From Verrucomicrobiaceae bacterium (GTDB taxonomy: Bacteria; Verrucomicrobiota; Verrucomicrobiia; Opitutales; Intestinicryptomonadaceae), in contig SUVO01000006.1 of the NCBI GenBank assembly GCA_015061955.1, positions 1-64,000 on the forward strand: a stretch of 64,000 nucleotides of DNA, written 5' to 3'. Below, one piece after another: positions 25,893-34,508 of the stretch. Position 1 is the stretch's first letter, and each line of letters starts with the position of its first letter. The notes beneath the pieces were generated by a model. It was not told the origin of the DNA and searched no databases. It saw nothing but the letters and a program-made list of their open reading frames with translations. Made by a program: the position numbers and the translations under genes.

Positions 25893-26933
25893 ATGGCAAG
25901 ACCGTTGACATTATTCTCAGGCCAGTGGGCTGATATGAAACTCGAAGATTTGGCACCTATCGCCAAGAAAATGGGTTATGAAGGTATCGAAATTCCTCTT
26001 ACTCAAAATCACTTTGATTTCGATAAAGCTGATGACGAAGCTTATTTGAAAAGTCGTTGGGATATTCTTGAACAAAATGGTTTGAACTGCTATGCAATCT
26101 CGAATCACCTTGTTGGTCAGTGCGTATGCGATGAAATCGACGTTCGCCATAAGGCAATATTGTCAGACAATATTTGGGGTGATGGCGATCCAGAAGGTGT
26201 TCGTCAGCGTGCAGCAGAAGCTATGAAAAAAACTGCAAAAATTGCTAATAAGTTTTTCTCAATGCGTCCAGCAAGTTTGTCGGCTTCGCCAATTACACCA
26301 GTTGTAACTGGTTTTACAGGTTCGTCTATCTGGAAGTATTTGTACTCGTTTCCACCAGTAACTAAGGGTATGATTGAAGCTGGTTTTGAAGACTTTGCAA
26401 ACCGTTGGACTCCAATTTTAGACGTATTTGAACAAGAAAATGTAAACTTTGCATTAGAAGTTCACCCAACCGAAATCGCATTCGACATCGCTTCGGCAGA
26501 ACGTGCTTTGAATGCTATCAAATTCCACAAGCGTTTCGGCTTTAACTTCGACCCATCGCACTTTGCATATCAGGGCGTTGACTATGTAAAATTCATTCGT
26601 AAGTTTGGCGATAGAATTTTCCATGCTCATATGAAAGACGTATGGTGGGGTCATGGTAATGGCGAAGCTGGTGTATTTGGTGGCCATACTGATTTCTGCG
26701 ATCCACGTCGTTATTGGGACTTCCGTTCAATTGGTCATGGCGATGTAAACTTTGAAGAAATTATTGTAGCACTTAACGATGTTGGTTATAAAGGCCCTCT
26801 CTCTGTTGAATGGGAAGATGGTAGAATGGACAGACTCCATGGTGCTGCAGAATCGTGCCAAAGAGTTCGTAGTTTCGACTTCCCAATGTCGGATATTGCA
26901 TTCGATTCGGCTTTCGATACTTCAAATCAATAG
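25893..26933 (+). CDS. Sugar phosphate isomerase/epimerase (TIM barrel)
   Basis: 346 aa, xylose-isomerase-like/AP-endonuclease-2-type barrel. Metal-binding acidic and His residues are visible in [44 protein letters not shown] and [11 protein letters not shown]. This group is abundant in Verrucomicrobia and Planctomycetes and acts on free or oxidised sugars. AGAAGGGA is the ribosome site. With the following Gfo/Idh oxidoreductase it probably forms a keto-sugar or inositol-type route. The exact substrate is unknown. Confidence 0.86.
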   Translation: MARPLTLFSGQWADMKLEDLAPIAKKMGYEGIEIPLTQNHFDFDKADDEAYLKSRWDILEQNGLNCYAISNHLVGQCVCDEIDVRHKAILSDNIWGDGDPEGVRQRAAEAMKKTAKIANKFFSMRPASLSASPITPVVTGFTGSSIWKYLYSFPPVTKGMIEAGFEDFANRWTPILDVFEQENVNFALEVHPTEIAFDIASAERALNAIKFHKRFGFNFDPSHFAYQGVDYVKFIRKFGDRIFHAHMKDVWWGHGNGEAGVFGGHTDFCDPRRYWDFRSIGHGDVNFEEIIVALNDVGYKGPLSVEWEDGRMDRLHGAAESCQRVRSFDFPMSDIAFDSAFDTSNQ

Positions 26934-26951
26934 TTTTTGCGCTTTTTTGTT

Positions 26952-26993
26952 CAGCATTTTATCGTTTTTAAGAACAATTTTAATAAAATGCTG
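26952..26993 (+). other. Stem-loop between the isomerase and the DoxX-like gene
   Basis: CAGCATTTTAT (26952-26962) pairs perfectly with ATAAAATGCTG (26983-26993) across 20 nt. No T-run follows, so it is not a classic terminator. It may stabilise or process the polycistronic message. Confidence 0.45.
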
Positions 26994-27059
26994 GACAAAT
27001 ATAGAGCAACTATTACTCTCTACTACTTTACAAACATTAATTAAACAGAAAATAAATAT

Positions 27060-27674
27060 ATGAAAAACATCACTTATACAATGGCATTTTGGCTTTTGCG
27101 CATTTGGTTGGCAACTCGCGCAATCGGTACAGGCTTGACCAAGTTTATGGGCAAGCAAGAAATGGCAGTAGATAACCCTGCATTCAAAGAAGAAGTTGCA
27201 AAATTCGTTAAAGACGGCTTAACTCAGGCAGAAGCTATCGATGCTGCTAAGGCAACTGGTATTGCTGAAAAAGTAAATCAGATGGTTGATGTTCTCAGCT
27301 TTTCTAACTATCATGGTTTGCCAGCAAAAGGCCCTATGACAGTTGAAACTTTCTGTGCAAGTCCTTTGATGCCATCGTTCGCAGTTGAACCTTACGCATT
27401 TGTATTGGGCTTTGCTCTTGTTGGTTTGGGCTTGACAACATTGTTGGGTATTTGCACAAGAATTTCTCTTTTCTTGATGGGCTTACTCTATGTTTCGCTC
27501 ACATACGGTTTCATCATTCTCGAACCTTCAATGGGTCCAGCAGCTGCAGCAGGTATTGCATACCTCGGTGTACATATGGTTCTCATAGTCGGTGCTTTGA
27601 TGCTTGCCGATTACAACAAATTTGAGCTTCTTCCATGCAAGAAATTTTGTGGAAAATGCTGCTGCAAAGAATAA
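27060..27674 (+). CDS. DoxX-like integral membrane protein with Cys-rich C-terminus
   Basis: 204 aa. The first helix (FWLLRIWLATRAIGTGLTKF) resembles DoxX. A soluble insert of about 70 residues (AFKEEVAKFVKDGLTQAEAI...) follows, then three more hydrophobic segments (FVLGFALVGLGLTTLLGI, ISLFLMGLLYVSLTYGF, AGIAYLGVHMVLIVGALML). The tail CKKFCGKCCCKE is a cluster of five cysteines, unusual for the family and possibly a metal or redox site. It lies between a sugar isomerase and a Tat-exported oxidoreductase, so it may be the membrane partner of that redox system; this is inference. Confidence 0.7.
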   Translation: MKNITYTMAFWLLRIWLATRAIGTGLTKFMGKQEMAVDNPAFKEEVAKFVKDGLTQAEAIDAAKATGIAEKVNQMVDVLSFSNYHGLPAKGPMTVETFCASPLMPSFAVEPYAFVLGFALVGLGLTTLLGICTRISLFLMGLLYVSLTYGFIILEPSMGPAAAAGIAYLGVHMVLIVGALMLADYNKFELLPCKKFCGKCCCKE

Positions 27675-27701
27675 GTAACAACACACATAAAAATTAAGAT
27701 T

Positions 27702-29138
27702 ATGAAAGATTTTACAAGAAGAGATTTCATTAAAACATCAACTATGGCAGCTGGCGGTTTGGTAATGTCGTCGAGCTTGCTTTCAGCTCAGAACAAGGGT
27801 GGCGATAAAATCAACGTTGCTCTTATCGGTATGGGTGCAGAAGGTGAAGTTTTGCTCAATAGCTTGATTAAACTTCCAAACCTCAACTTTGTTGCTATTT
27901 GCGATATTTGGGAACCACGTTGTAATTATGCTGCAATGCGTATCTTCCGTGAACGTAAACAAGCACCAGCAAGATACACAATTCCTCTCAGCGAAAAAGA
28001 CCGTTTTGCTCCTTTAGTAAAAGCTAAGAGAGTTGGCGAAATCAAGGGTGAAAACTTTGAAGACGTTATCAAAAATCATGCTAAGGAACTTGATGCAGTT
28101 ATTATTGCAACTCCAGACTTTTGGCACTCGCCAATGACTGTTGCATTCCTCGAAGCTGGCGTAAACGTATATTGCGAAAAGATGATGTCGGATACTCTCG
28201 AAGGTGCAAAAGCTATGGTTCGTGCTGCTAAGAAAACTGGCAAGCTCCTCCAGATTGGTCACCAAAGAACATCAAATCCACGCTATAAGTATGCCCGCGA
28301 AGTTCTCTTGCGCAAGCATAACATCTGTGGTAATATCATGGCTGCAAATGGTCAGTGGAACAGAGCTGTTACTAAGGATTTGACTTGGGCAAAGAATCAA
28401 GAAATTCCAGTAGAAAAGCTCAACAAGTATGGCTTTAAAGATATGAATCAGTTCAGAAACTGGCGTTGGCACAAAGGTCTTGGTGGTGGCGCTATCTCTG
28501 ACTTGGGCGCACACCAAATCGACATCTTTGGTTGGATGTTCGGTGCACACCCAACACGCGTAATGGCTTCGGGTAATCGCGACTACTACAAGAAAGCTGA
28601 CGGTACTCCAGCTCACGATTGGGACGATAACGTAATGTGCATTTTTGAATTTGATAAGACTTTCCAAGGTAAAAAAGCTCAGGCATTCTATCAAGTTCTC
28701 ACAACAACATCTTCAGGTGGTGGTTATTTTGAATCGTTTATGGGCGACCAAGGTACACTCAAAATGTCGGAAAATCCAGCTTTAACAAAGCTCTTCCGCG
28801 AAAACAATGCTCCAGACTGGAAACCACTTATCGACAAGGGTATCATTGGTGCAGGCGAAGCTTCAGCTCCAGCAGCAAAAATTGCCGATGCTCGCGAAAC
28901 TAAAGCTTTGGTTGGTTATAGCTTCCCAACAAATGTTGCAGGTTATGAACCTGACGTAGCTAAGAAACCAATTCACATGTATCACATCGAAAACTTCTTC
29001 AATGCCTTGTTGGGTAAAGAAAAACTCAACTGCGACGCTGTTCACGCTTATGAAGCAGAAGCTGCTGTATTCAAGGCAAGAGAAGCTATCGTAAAGGGTC
29101 CTCTTACATTCAGCGAATCAGACTTCGTTGTTGACTAA
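27702..29138 (+). CDS. Tat-exported Gfo/Idh/MocA-family oxidoreductase
   Basis: 478 aa. A twin-arginine signal (TRRDFIKTSTMAAGGLVMSS) is followed by a Rossmann NAD(P) domain (INVALIGMGAEGEVLL) and the family's EKMMSDTLEGAKAM (EKP-like) motif. The substrate domain contains GGGAISDLGAHQIDIFGWMF, with the conserved His region. Export with bound cofactor implies work in the periplasm on sugars. It sits 28 nt after the DoxX-like gene and 27 nt before the F5/8C-like gene. Codon choice in this cluster looks more biased than in neighbouring genes, suggesting high expression. Confidence 0.9.
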   Translation: MKDFTRRDFIKTSTMAAGGLVMSSSLLSAQNKGGDKINVALIGMGAEGEVLLNSLIKLPNLNFVAICDIWEPRCNYAAMRIFRERKQAPARYTIPLSEKDRFAPLVKAKRVGEIKGENFEDVIKNHAKELDAVIIATPDFWHSPMTVAFLEAGVNVYCEKMMSDTLEGAKAMVRAAKKTGKLLQIGHQRTSNPRYKYAREVLLRKHNICGNIMAANGQWNRAVTKDLTWAKNQEIPVEKLNKYGFKDMNQFRNWRWHKGLGGGAISDLGAHQIDIFGWMFGAHPTRVMASGNRDYYKKADGTPAHDWDDNVMCIFEFDKTFQGKKAQAFYQVLTTTSSGGGYFESFMGDQGTLKMSENPALTKLFRENNAPDWKPLIDKGIIGAGEASAPAAKIADARETKALVGYSFPTNVAGYEPDVAKKPIHMYHIENFFNALLGKEKLNCDAVHAYEAEAAVFKAREAIVKGPLTFSESDFVVD

Positions 29139-29165
29139 AATTTAACTAAAAAAGGATAATACAAT

Positions 29166-29804
29166 ATGAAAAAAATCATTATCGCATTGACAGCATTGGC
29201 AGCAGTTTCGGCTGGTGCAGCTACACTCAAGTTGGTTGTTCCACCAGCACAACTTTCAGGTACTCCTGTTCCAATCGTGTTGCCTAACCTCGACCAATAC
29301 AAAGGTCCTCAGGCTGAAATCACTGTTCCAGATGGCGTTACAAACATTGCTAAGGGCAAAGCTGTAACATCTTCTGACGACTTCCCAATGATTGGCGAAC
29401 TTCCTCTCATCACCGATGGTAACAAAGACGGTGCTGAAGGTTGCTACGTTGAACTTATGGAAGGTGTACAATGGGTACAAATCGATCTTGGAGCAGCTAA
29501 GGATATCTACGCTGTTGCTATGTGGCATTTCCATTCGCAAGAAAGAGCTTACAAAGACGTTATTGTTCAAGTTTCTGACGATCCAAAATTTGCTTCGGGC
29601 GTAAAAACTATCTACAACAACGACCACGACAATTCGGCTAAGCTCGGTAAGGGCGACAAAAAAGCTTACATCGAAACTAACTATGGTAAGCTTGTTGACG
29701 TTTCTAAGACTCCAGTGAAGGGCAGATACGTTCGTCTGTACTCGAATGGTAGCACAACAAACGGTTCGAATCACTACATTGAAGTCGAAGTATTCGGCAA
29801 ATAA
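29166..29804 (+). CDS. Secreted F5/8-type C (discoidin-like) domain protein
   Basis: 212 aa with a clear signal peptide (KKIIIALTALAAVSAGAA). The body resembles a jelly-roll carbohydrate-binding module: VTNIAKGKAVTSSDDFP, LITDGNKDG, WVQIDLGAAKDIYAVAMWHF, and the closing GRYVRLYSNGS...YIEVEVFG. No catalytic domain is attached. It is the last gene of the isomerase/DoxX/oxidoreductase cluster and may bind the substrate or position the periplasmic enzyme. Its TAA stop is the first part of repeat element D. Confidence 0.82.
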   Translation: MKKIIIALTALAAVSAGAATLKLVVPPAQLSGTPVPIVLPNLDQYKGPQAEITVPDGVTNIAKGKAVTSSDDFPMIGELPLITDGNKDGAEGCYVELMEGVQWVQIDLGAAKDIYAVAMWHFHSQERAYKDVIVQVSDDPKFASGVKTIYNNDHDNSAKLGKGDKKAYIETNYGKLVDVSKTPVKGRYVRLYSNGSTTNGSNHYIEVEVFGK

Positions 29805-30081
29805 AACGTGTGAGAGCTCGTTTTATTTGATGATGAGTTTTTAATTTATACTATAAGGCACTTCGTTGAAGTGCCTTTTTTTATTAAATAAACTCATCAA
29901 AGAAAACGCTTTCGGCTGTTATTTGGTTTCGTATCGCCTCACGTACATAGTACGCTACGGCTCACAAAACACAAATTGACTCGCGTGCTACGCACCGTCT
30001 CGCCCTTACGGGTTGCTCACTGCGTTCGCATTCAACCGTACCCTTCGGGTTTTGGTTTCCAGCTCGAATCTCACACGTTTT
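29803..30081 (+). repeat. Complete stop-codon-anchored inverted-repeat element, copy D
   Basis: Perfect 13-bp terminal inverted repeats, AAAACGTGTGAGA (29803-29815) and its complement (30069-30081), bound a 279-bp element. The left repeat begins inside the TAA stop. The first ~105 bp, with the terminator at its core, match the cruciform part of B1/B2 closely in gene-sense orientation. The tail is different: five mini-hairpins of GC-rich stem and 2-4-nt loop lie at 29942-29954, 29985-29995, 30003-30012, 30021-30030 and 30040-30050. The second is the GTGC-TAC-GCAC tip shared with A and B. No transposase is present. Confidence 0.85.
29855..29882 (+). terminator. Intrinsic terminator in element D
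   Basis: AAGGCACTTC (29855-29864) pairs with GAAGTGCCTT (29868-29877) across GTT, followed by T residues; nested in longer arms with GATGAGTTT/AAACTCATC. Confidence 0.88.
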
Positions 30082-30182
30082 TTATTTCCGTTCCTAAGTT
30101 TCTTCTAATCCGATTTAGCTTAGGTGTTCAAAAAGCAAAAAAATGCTTGTAAAATTAGGTGGTAGATGTAGATTTACAACGT

Positions 30183-31121
30183 ATGAGTAATGATGAAAAA
30201 TTGTCGTGTGGCGTAGTTGGTGTAGGGTATCTTGGACAACATCACGCCAGAATTTATTCTGAACTTGAAACATCTACTTTAGTAGGTGTTTATGACAACA
30301 ATCCAGAACGTGCAAAAGAAATTGCCGACAAATACAATTGCCGAGTTTTCAACACTATTGCCGAACTTGGTGAAGCTTGCGATGCTGTTAGTGTAGCTGT
30401 TCCAACAGATCGTCATACAGAAGTTGCACTTCCATTATTAGATCAAGGTTGCGATTTGTTGATTGAAAAACCAATTTGTACATCGGTAGAAGATGCTCAT
30501 GCAATTGTTAAAAAAGCTCGTGAAAAAAACTTAATTGTTCAGGTTGGTCATATCGAACATTTTAATCCAGTTATGAGTTTTATGGAAACTCATGTGAAGT
30601 CGCCTCGTTTCATTGTTGCCGATCGTCTTGCACCATTCAATGTTCGTGGTACTGAAGTTGGTGTTGTTTTAGATTTAATGATCCACGATATTGGTATTAT
30701 TTTGAAGCTCGCAAATTCACCAGTCGAAAAAATAGAAGCTGTTGGTGTAAATGTTGTAAGCAAGCGTGAAGATATTGCTAATGCACGCATAGTTTTTAAA
30801 AACAAGTGTGTGGCTAATTTGAATGTTAGTCGTGTAAGTTTCAAAAAATTGCGTGAAATTCGCGTGTTCCAAAAGGGAATGTATATGTCGCTCGATTTTA
30901 TGAATCAGAAGGGGCATATGGTTAAGATAAATGGTTTAACCGACATTGTTCCAGAAGAAGTTCCTTTTGAAAAACAAGAACCTTTGAAATCGGAATTGGC
31001 AAGCTTTATAGATTGTGTAAAGTGCAAGAAAACTCCAAAGGTAGACGCTACATTAGGGTTGTCGGCATTAGAAGTTGCTCTTGAAATAGAGCGTCAGATA
31101 GATGCAATAATAAAAGAGTAA
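30183..31121 (+). CDS. Gfo/Idh/MocA-family oxidoreductase adjacent to lpxB
   Basis: About 312 aa, cytoplasmic, no signal peptide. NAD(P)-binding GVVGVGYLGQHHARIYSELE, then LIEKPICTSVEDAHAIV (EKP motif) and VVLDLMIHDIGIILKL with the conserved His-Asp. The gene ends in TAATG shared with lpxB, so translation is coupled. This position next to lpxB resembles GnnA, which oxidises UDP-GlcNAc at C3 for amide-linked lipid A, but no GnnB aminotransferase is adjacent. I prefer the ATG at 30183; a GTG at 30159 is possible, and neither has a good ribosome site. Confidence 0.85.
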   Translation: MSNDEKLSCGVVGVGYLGQHHARIYSELETSTLVGVYDNNPERAKEIADKYNCRVFNTIAELGEACDAVSVAVPTDRHTEVALPLLDQGCDLLIEKPICTSVEDAHAIVKKAREKNLIVQVGHIEHFNPVMSFMETHVKSPRFIVADRLAPFNVRGTEVGVVLDLMIHDIGIILKLANSPVEKIEAVGVNVVSKREDIANARIVFKNKCVANLNVSRVSFKKLREIRVFQKGMYMSLDFMNQKGHMVKINGLTDIVPEEVPFEKQEPLKSELASFIDCVKCKKTPKVDATLGLSALEVALEIERQIDAIIKE

Positions 31122-32290
31122 TGAGTAACGTTTTGCAAATGCGTTCTTTCAACTTCGCACCTCCTAAAAACAATGTGTGCGATGTTTTGATTTTAGCAGG
31201 CGAGCATTCTGGCGATGAACAAGCATCAAGAATGTTAAAGAAAGTTTTTTCACAACAGCCAAATTTAAATGTTTGTGCGTTTGGTGGACAGTCATTGAGT
31301 GAAGTTGGGGCTCAGTTATTGTTCGATTTTACTCAATTTTCGGTTGTTGGGCTTATGGAAGTTTTAAAAAACTACTCGTTTTTTAAAGCGTTAAGTTCGG
31401 CAATAGTAGAATGGATTTGCAAGTATAAGCCAAAGGCTGTTTGTTTTGTAGATTATCCAGGGTTCAATTTATTGATTGCTTCTGAACTTTATAAGCGTGG
31501 TGTTAGTGTAAAAGGTGGTGGAAGTATAAAACTTCTGTATTATATTAGTCCACAGATTTGGGCATGGAAGGCGAAGCGTAGGTTTAAAATGGCTCGGTTG
31601 CTCGATAGCTTGGCAGTTATTTTCCCGTTTGAAGTTTCGTGTTATGCCGATACATCTTTAAATGTTCAATTTGTAGGACATCCATTCTTGGAAGAAGAAT
31701 TTGAAAATCCAGTAGAATATAGTCCAGATGGCGATATTCTTTTGTTGGCAGGAAGTCGTGAAATTGCAGTTTCAAGAATATTCCCAGTTATGTTGAAAGC
31801 GTTGCGAAAGCTCGATAATGAAAAAGCAATAGCATTGTATCCGAGCGAAAGCATAAAAAATATACTGGAAAAATCGTTGGCAAAATTTCCAGATGTTGCC
31901 GATAGAGTCAAGATTGTTGATAAGTCGGCATTACCACTAAAAGCAAAGGCTGTTATGATGAGTTCGGGAACGATGTCGTTATGTTGCTCGTTGGCTGGTA
32001 TTCCTGGTGCGATTGTTTACAAGGCAAATCCAATAACATATGTGTTGGGGCGTATGCTTGTAAAAATTCAGTATTTAAGCATTGCAAATATATTGTTAGA
32101 TAAACCTGCTTGGCGCGAGTTTATTCAGTTTGATGCAACTGATGAAAATATTGCTTCGTATATGCGTGAGTGCTTAAAACCAGAGGTGCGTACAGAGTTT
32201 TTGGAATATGCAAATGCGTTGAAAAAATTGTTGCATGCCGAAACTAAAAAATCGGCATCTGACTGGTTGTTGTCGGAATTTGTAAAGTGA
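31121..32290 (+). CDS. lpxB: Lipid-A-disaccharide synthase
   Basis: 389 aa; joins UDP-diacyl-glucosamine and lipid X into the lipid A disaccharide, showing that the organism makes an LPS-type outer membrane. Family hallmarks are LAGEHSGDEQASRMLK at the start, FVDYPGFNLLIA, YYISPQIWAWKAKRR, FVGHPFLEEE and LLAGSREIAVSRIFP. Its start codon overlaps the stop of the oxidoreductase gene. Confidence 0.95.
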   Translation: MSNVLQMRSFNFAPPKNNVCDVLILAGEHSGDEQASRMLKKVFSQQPNLNVCAFGGQSLSEVGAQLLFDFTQFSVVGLMEVLKNYSFFKALSSAIVEWICKYKPKAVCFVDYPGFNLLIASELYKRGVSVKGGGSIKLLYYISPQIWAWKAKRRFKMARLLDSLAVIFPFEVSCYADTSLNVQFVGHPFLEEEFENPVEYSPDGDILLLAGSREIAVSRIFPVMLKALRKLDNEKAIALYPSESIKNILEKSLAKFPDVADRVKIVDKSALPLKAKAVMMSSGTMSLCCSLAGIPGAIVYKANPITYVLGRMLVKIQYLSIANILLDKPAWREFIQFDATDENIASYMRECLKPEVRTEFLEYANALKKLLHAETKKSASDWLLSEFVK

Positions 32291-32378
32291 TAGTGATAAA
32301 TGGCTATTTAAAAAAAGATTGAAAACAATGCTAATTCAGATAACTTTTTTATAGAAAATTTTAAATTAAATAAAGATT

Positions 32379-33602
32379 ATGGAAGGCGAAAAAATTACAA
32401 TATCAAATGGAGAATTAAAAGTTCCAAATAATCCAATCTTACCATTCATCGAAGGTGATGGTATTGGTCCAGACATCTGGCGTGCTTCGGTGCGTGTATT
32501 CGATGCTGCCGTTGAAAAAGCTTATGGTGGAGCTCGTAAAATATCGTGGTTAGAAGTCCTTGCTGGCGAAAAGGCTTTCAATAAAACAGGTAATTGGTTG
32601 CCACAAGAAACACTCGATGCTTTTAGCGAATATTTAGTTGGTATAAAAGGTCCACTTACAACACCAATCGGTGGTGGAATACGTTCGCTCAACGTTGCAT
32701 TGCGTCAGCAGTTAGATTTGTATGTGTGTCAGCGTCCGGTGCGTTATTTTAGTGGTGTGGATAGTCCTGTAAAGCGTCCAGATTTAGTTGATATGGTTAT
32801 CTTCCGTGAAAATACCGAAGACATTTATGCAGGTATAGAATTTGAAAAGGGTTCTGAAGATGTTGAAAAACTCAAGGCTTATTTGAAAAGCGAGTTTCCT
32901 GCAAAATTCTCAAAAGTACGTTTCCCAGACTCTTGTGGTATAGGCATAAAGCCAGTTTCGGAAGAAGGTACTGCACGTTTGGTGCGTTCGGCAATTAAGT
33001 ATGCTATTGCTCAAGGACGCAAGTCGGTAACTCTTGTACATAAGGGTAATATTATGAAGTTTACCGAAGGTGCTTTCAGAGATTGGGGCTATAAGGTTGC
33101 TAAAGAAGAGTTCGGAGCAGTTGAAATTGATGGTGGCCCATGGTGCAAATTGCCAAATGGTATTGTTGTTAAAGACGTTATTGCCGATGCTTTCTTGCAG
33201 CAAATTCTTACACGCCCAGCAGAGTATGATATTGTTGCAACACTCAACCTCAATGGCGACTATATTTCAGATGCTCTCGCAGCACAAGTTGGTGGTATTG
33301 GTATTGCTCCTGGTGGAAATATCAATTATACAACAGGTCATGCAATATTTGAAGCAACTCATGGTACTGCACCTAAGTACGCAAATCTCGATAAGGTAAA
33401 TCCTGGTTCAGTAATCCTCTCAGGCGAAATGATGTTCAGATATATGGGTTGGAACGAAGCTGCCGATTTGATTATTGAAGGCTTAGAAGGTGCTATAAAA
33501 TCGAAAGTTGTAACTTACGACTTGGCACGCCTTATTGAAGGTTCGCGCGAAGTTAAGTGTTCGGAATTCGCCGACGAAATTATATCGCAAATAAGGAAAT
33601 AA
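32379..33602 (+). CDS. icd: Isocitrate dehydrogenase (NADP+)
   Basis: 407 aa; converts isocitrate to 2-oxoglutarate. The N-terminal [20 protein letters not shown], substrate-binding [13 protein letters not shown] (with the Ser used for phospho-control in E. coli), [32 protein letters not shown] and [11 protein letters not shown] are present. It is of the E. coli-like bacterial type. It is followed after one base by a PfkB kinase gene and begins a plus-strand run through hemL. Confidence 0.95.
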   Translation: MEGEKITISNGELKVPNNPILPFIEGDGIGPDIWRASVRVFDAAVEKAYGGARKISWLEVLAGEKAFNKTGNWLPQETLDAFSEYLVGIKGPLTTPIGGGIRSLNVALRQQLDLYVCQRPVRYFSGVDSPVKRPDLVDMVIFRENTEDIYAGIEFEKGSEDVEKLKAYLKSEFPAKFSKVRFPDSCGIGIKPVSEEGTARLVRSAIKYAIAQGRKSVTLVHKGNIMKFTEGAFRDWGYKVAKEEFGAVEIDGGPWCKLPNGIVVKDVIADAFLQQILTRPAEYDIVATLNLNGDYISDALAAQVGGIGIAPGGNINYTTGHAIFEATHGTAPKYANLDKVNPGSVILSGEMMFRYMGWNEAADLIIEGLEGAIKSKVVTYDLARLIEGSREVKCSEFADEIISQIRK

Positions 33603-33603
33603 T

Positions 33604-34506
33604 ATGGCAGAGCTTTTGGTTTTTGGGTCTATTGCATACGATTGTATTGAAACTCCTATTGCAAAAGAGGATTATATCTTGGGTGGTTCGGCAAGTTATG
33701 CAGCTTTGGCAGCATCGTATTTTGCTCCAGTTAAAATGGCTGGCATTGTAGGTTGCGATTTCAAAGATAGCGATATCAGTCGTTTGAAGGCTCGGAATAT
33801 AGATGTTTCGGGTTTAGAACATAGCCAAAAGCCTACATTTTTTTGGCGTGGAAAGTATCACGATAATTTTAATTCTCGTGATACTCTCGATGTTCAGTTG
33901 AATGCTTTTGAAGGTTATTCACCAATTCTTGCCGATTCATACAAAAATGCAAAGTATGTGCTATTGGGCAATATTTCCCCAGAACATCAAAGTAAGGTTT
34001 TAAGCGAAATTGCGTCGCCTAAATTCGTAGTTTTAGATACTATGGATTTGTGGATAAATACAGCTTTAGAGCCCCTGAAAAATCTCATAAAACGTGTAAA
34101 TTTGCTTATCGTAAATGATAGTGAAGCAAAAGCATTGGCTCAGGAACGCAATATAATTCGTGCTGGTGAAAAACTTTTGCAGTTGGGTGCAGAGTCGGTA
34201 ATTATAAAAACTGGTGAATATGGAGCTATGCTTTTCCATAAAGAAGGTTTCTTTGTAATACCAGCATTCCCAGTAGTAGAATTACACGATCCTACGGGGG
34301 CAGGCGATTCTTTTGTTGGGGCGCTGACTGGTTATTTGGCTGGTAAAGATTCTTGCGATTTTACATCGTTAAAACAAGCTATGGTTTATGGTGCAGCAAC
34401 AGCATCGCTTACGGTTGAATCGTTCTCGTGCTATAAATTAGAGGAAAATGGTTTCGATGAAGTACAGCGTCGAGCCGATTATATCAAGAAAATATCACAA
34501 CTTTAA
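33604..34506 (+). CDS. PfkB-family carbohydrate kinase
   Basis: 300 aa ribokinase-fold kinase. GGSASYAALAASYF near residue 27 and the C-terminal catalytic DPTGAGDSFVGALTGYL (anion hole and base Asp) are intact. The middle (VVLDTMDLWINTALEPLKNL, LIVNDSEAKAL) resembles the adenosine-kinase/sugar-kinase branch found in bacteria without a fixed name. Tight spacing on both sides (1-2 nt) implies one message with icd and proA. The substrate is unknown. Confidence 0.88.
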   Translation: MAELLVFGSIAYDCIETPIAKEDYILGGSASYAALAASYFAPVKMAGIVGCDFKDSDISRLKARNIDVSGLEHSQKPTFFWRGKYHDNFNSRDTLDVQLNAFEGYSPILADSYKNAKYVLLGNISPEHQSKVLSEIASPKFVVLDTMDLWINTALEPLKNLIKRVNLLIVNDSEAKALAQERNIIRAGEKLLQLGAESVIIKTGEYGAMLFHKEGFFVIPAFPVVELHDPTGAGDSFVGALTGYLAGKDSCDFTSLKQAMVYGAATASLTVESFSCYKLEENGFDEVQRRADYIKKISQL

Positions 34507-34508
34507 TT

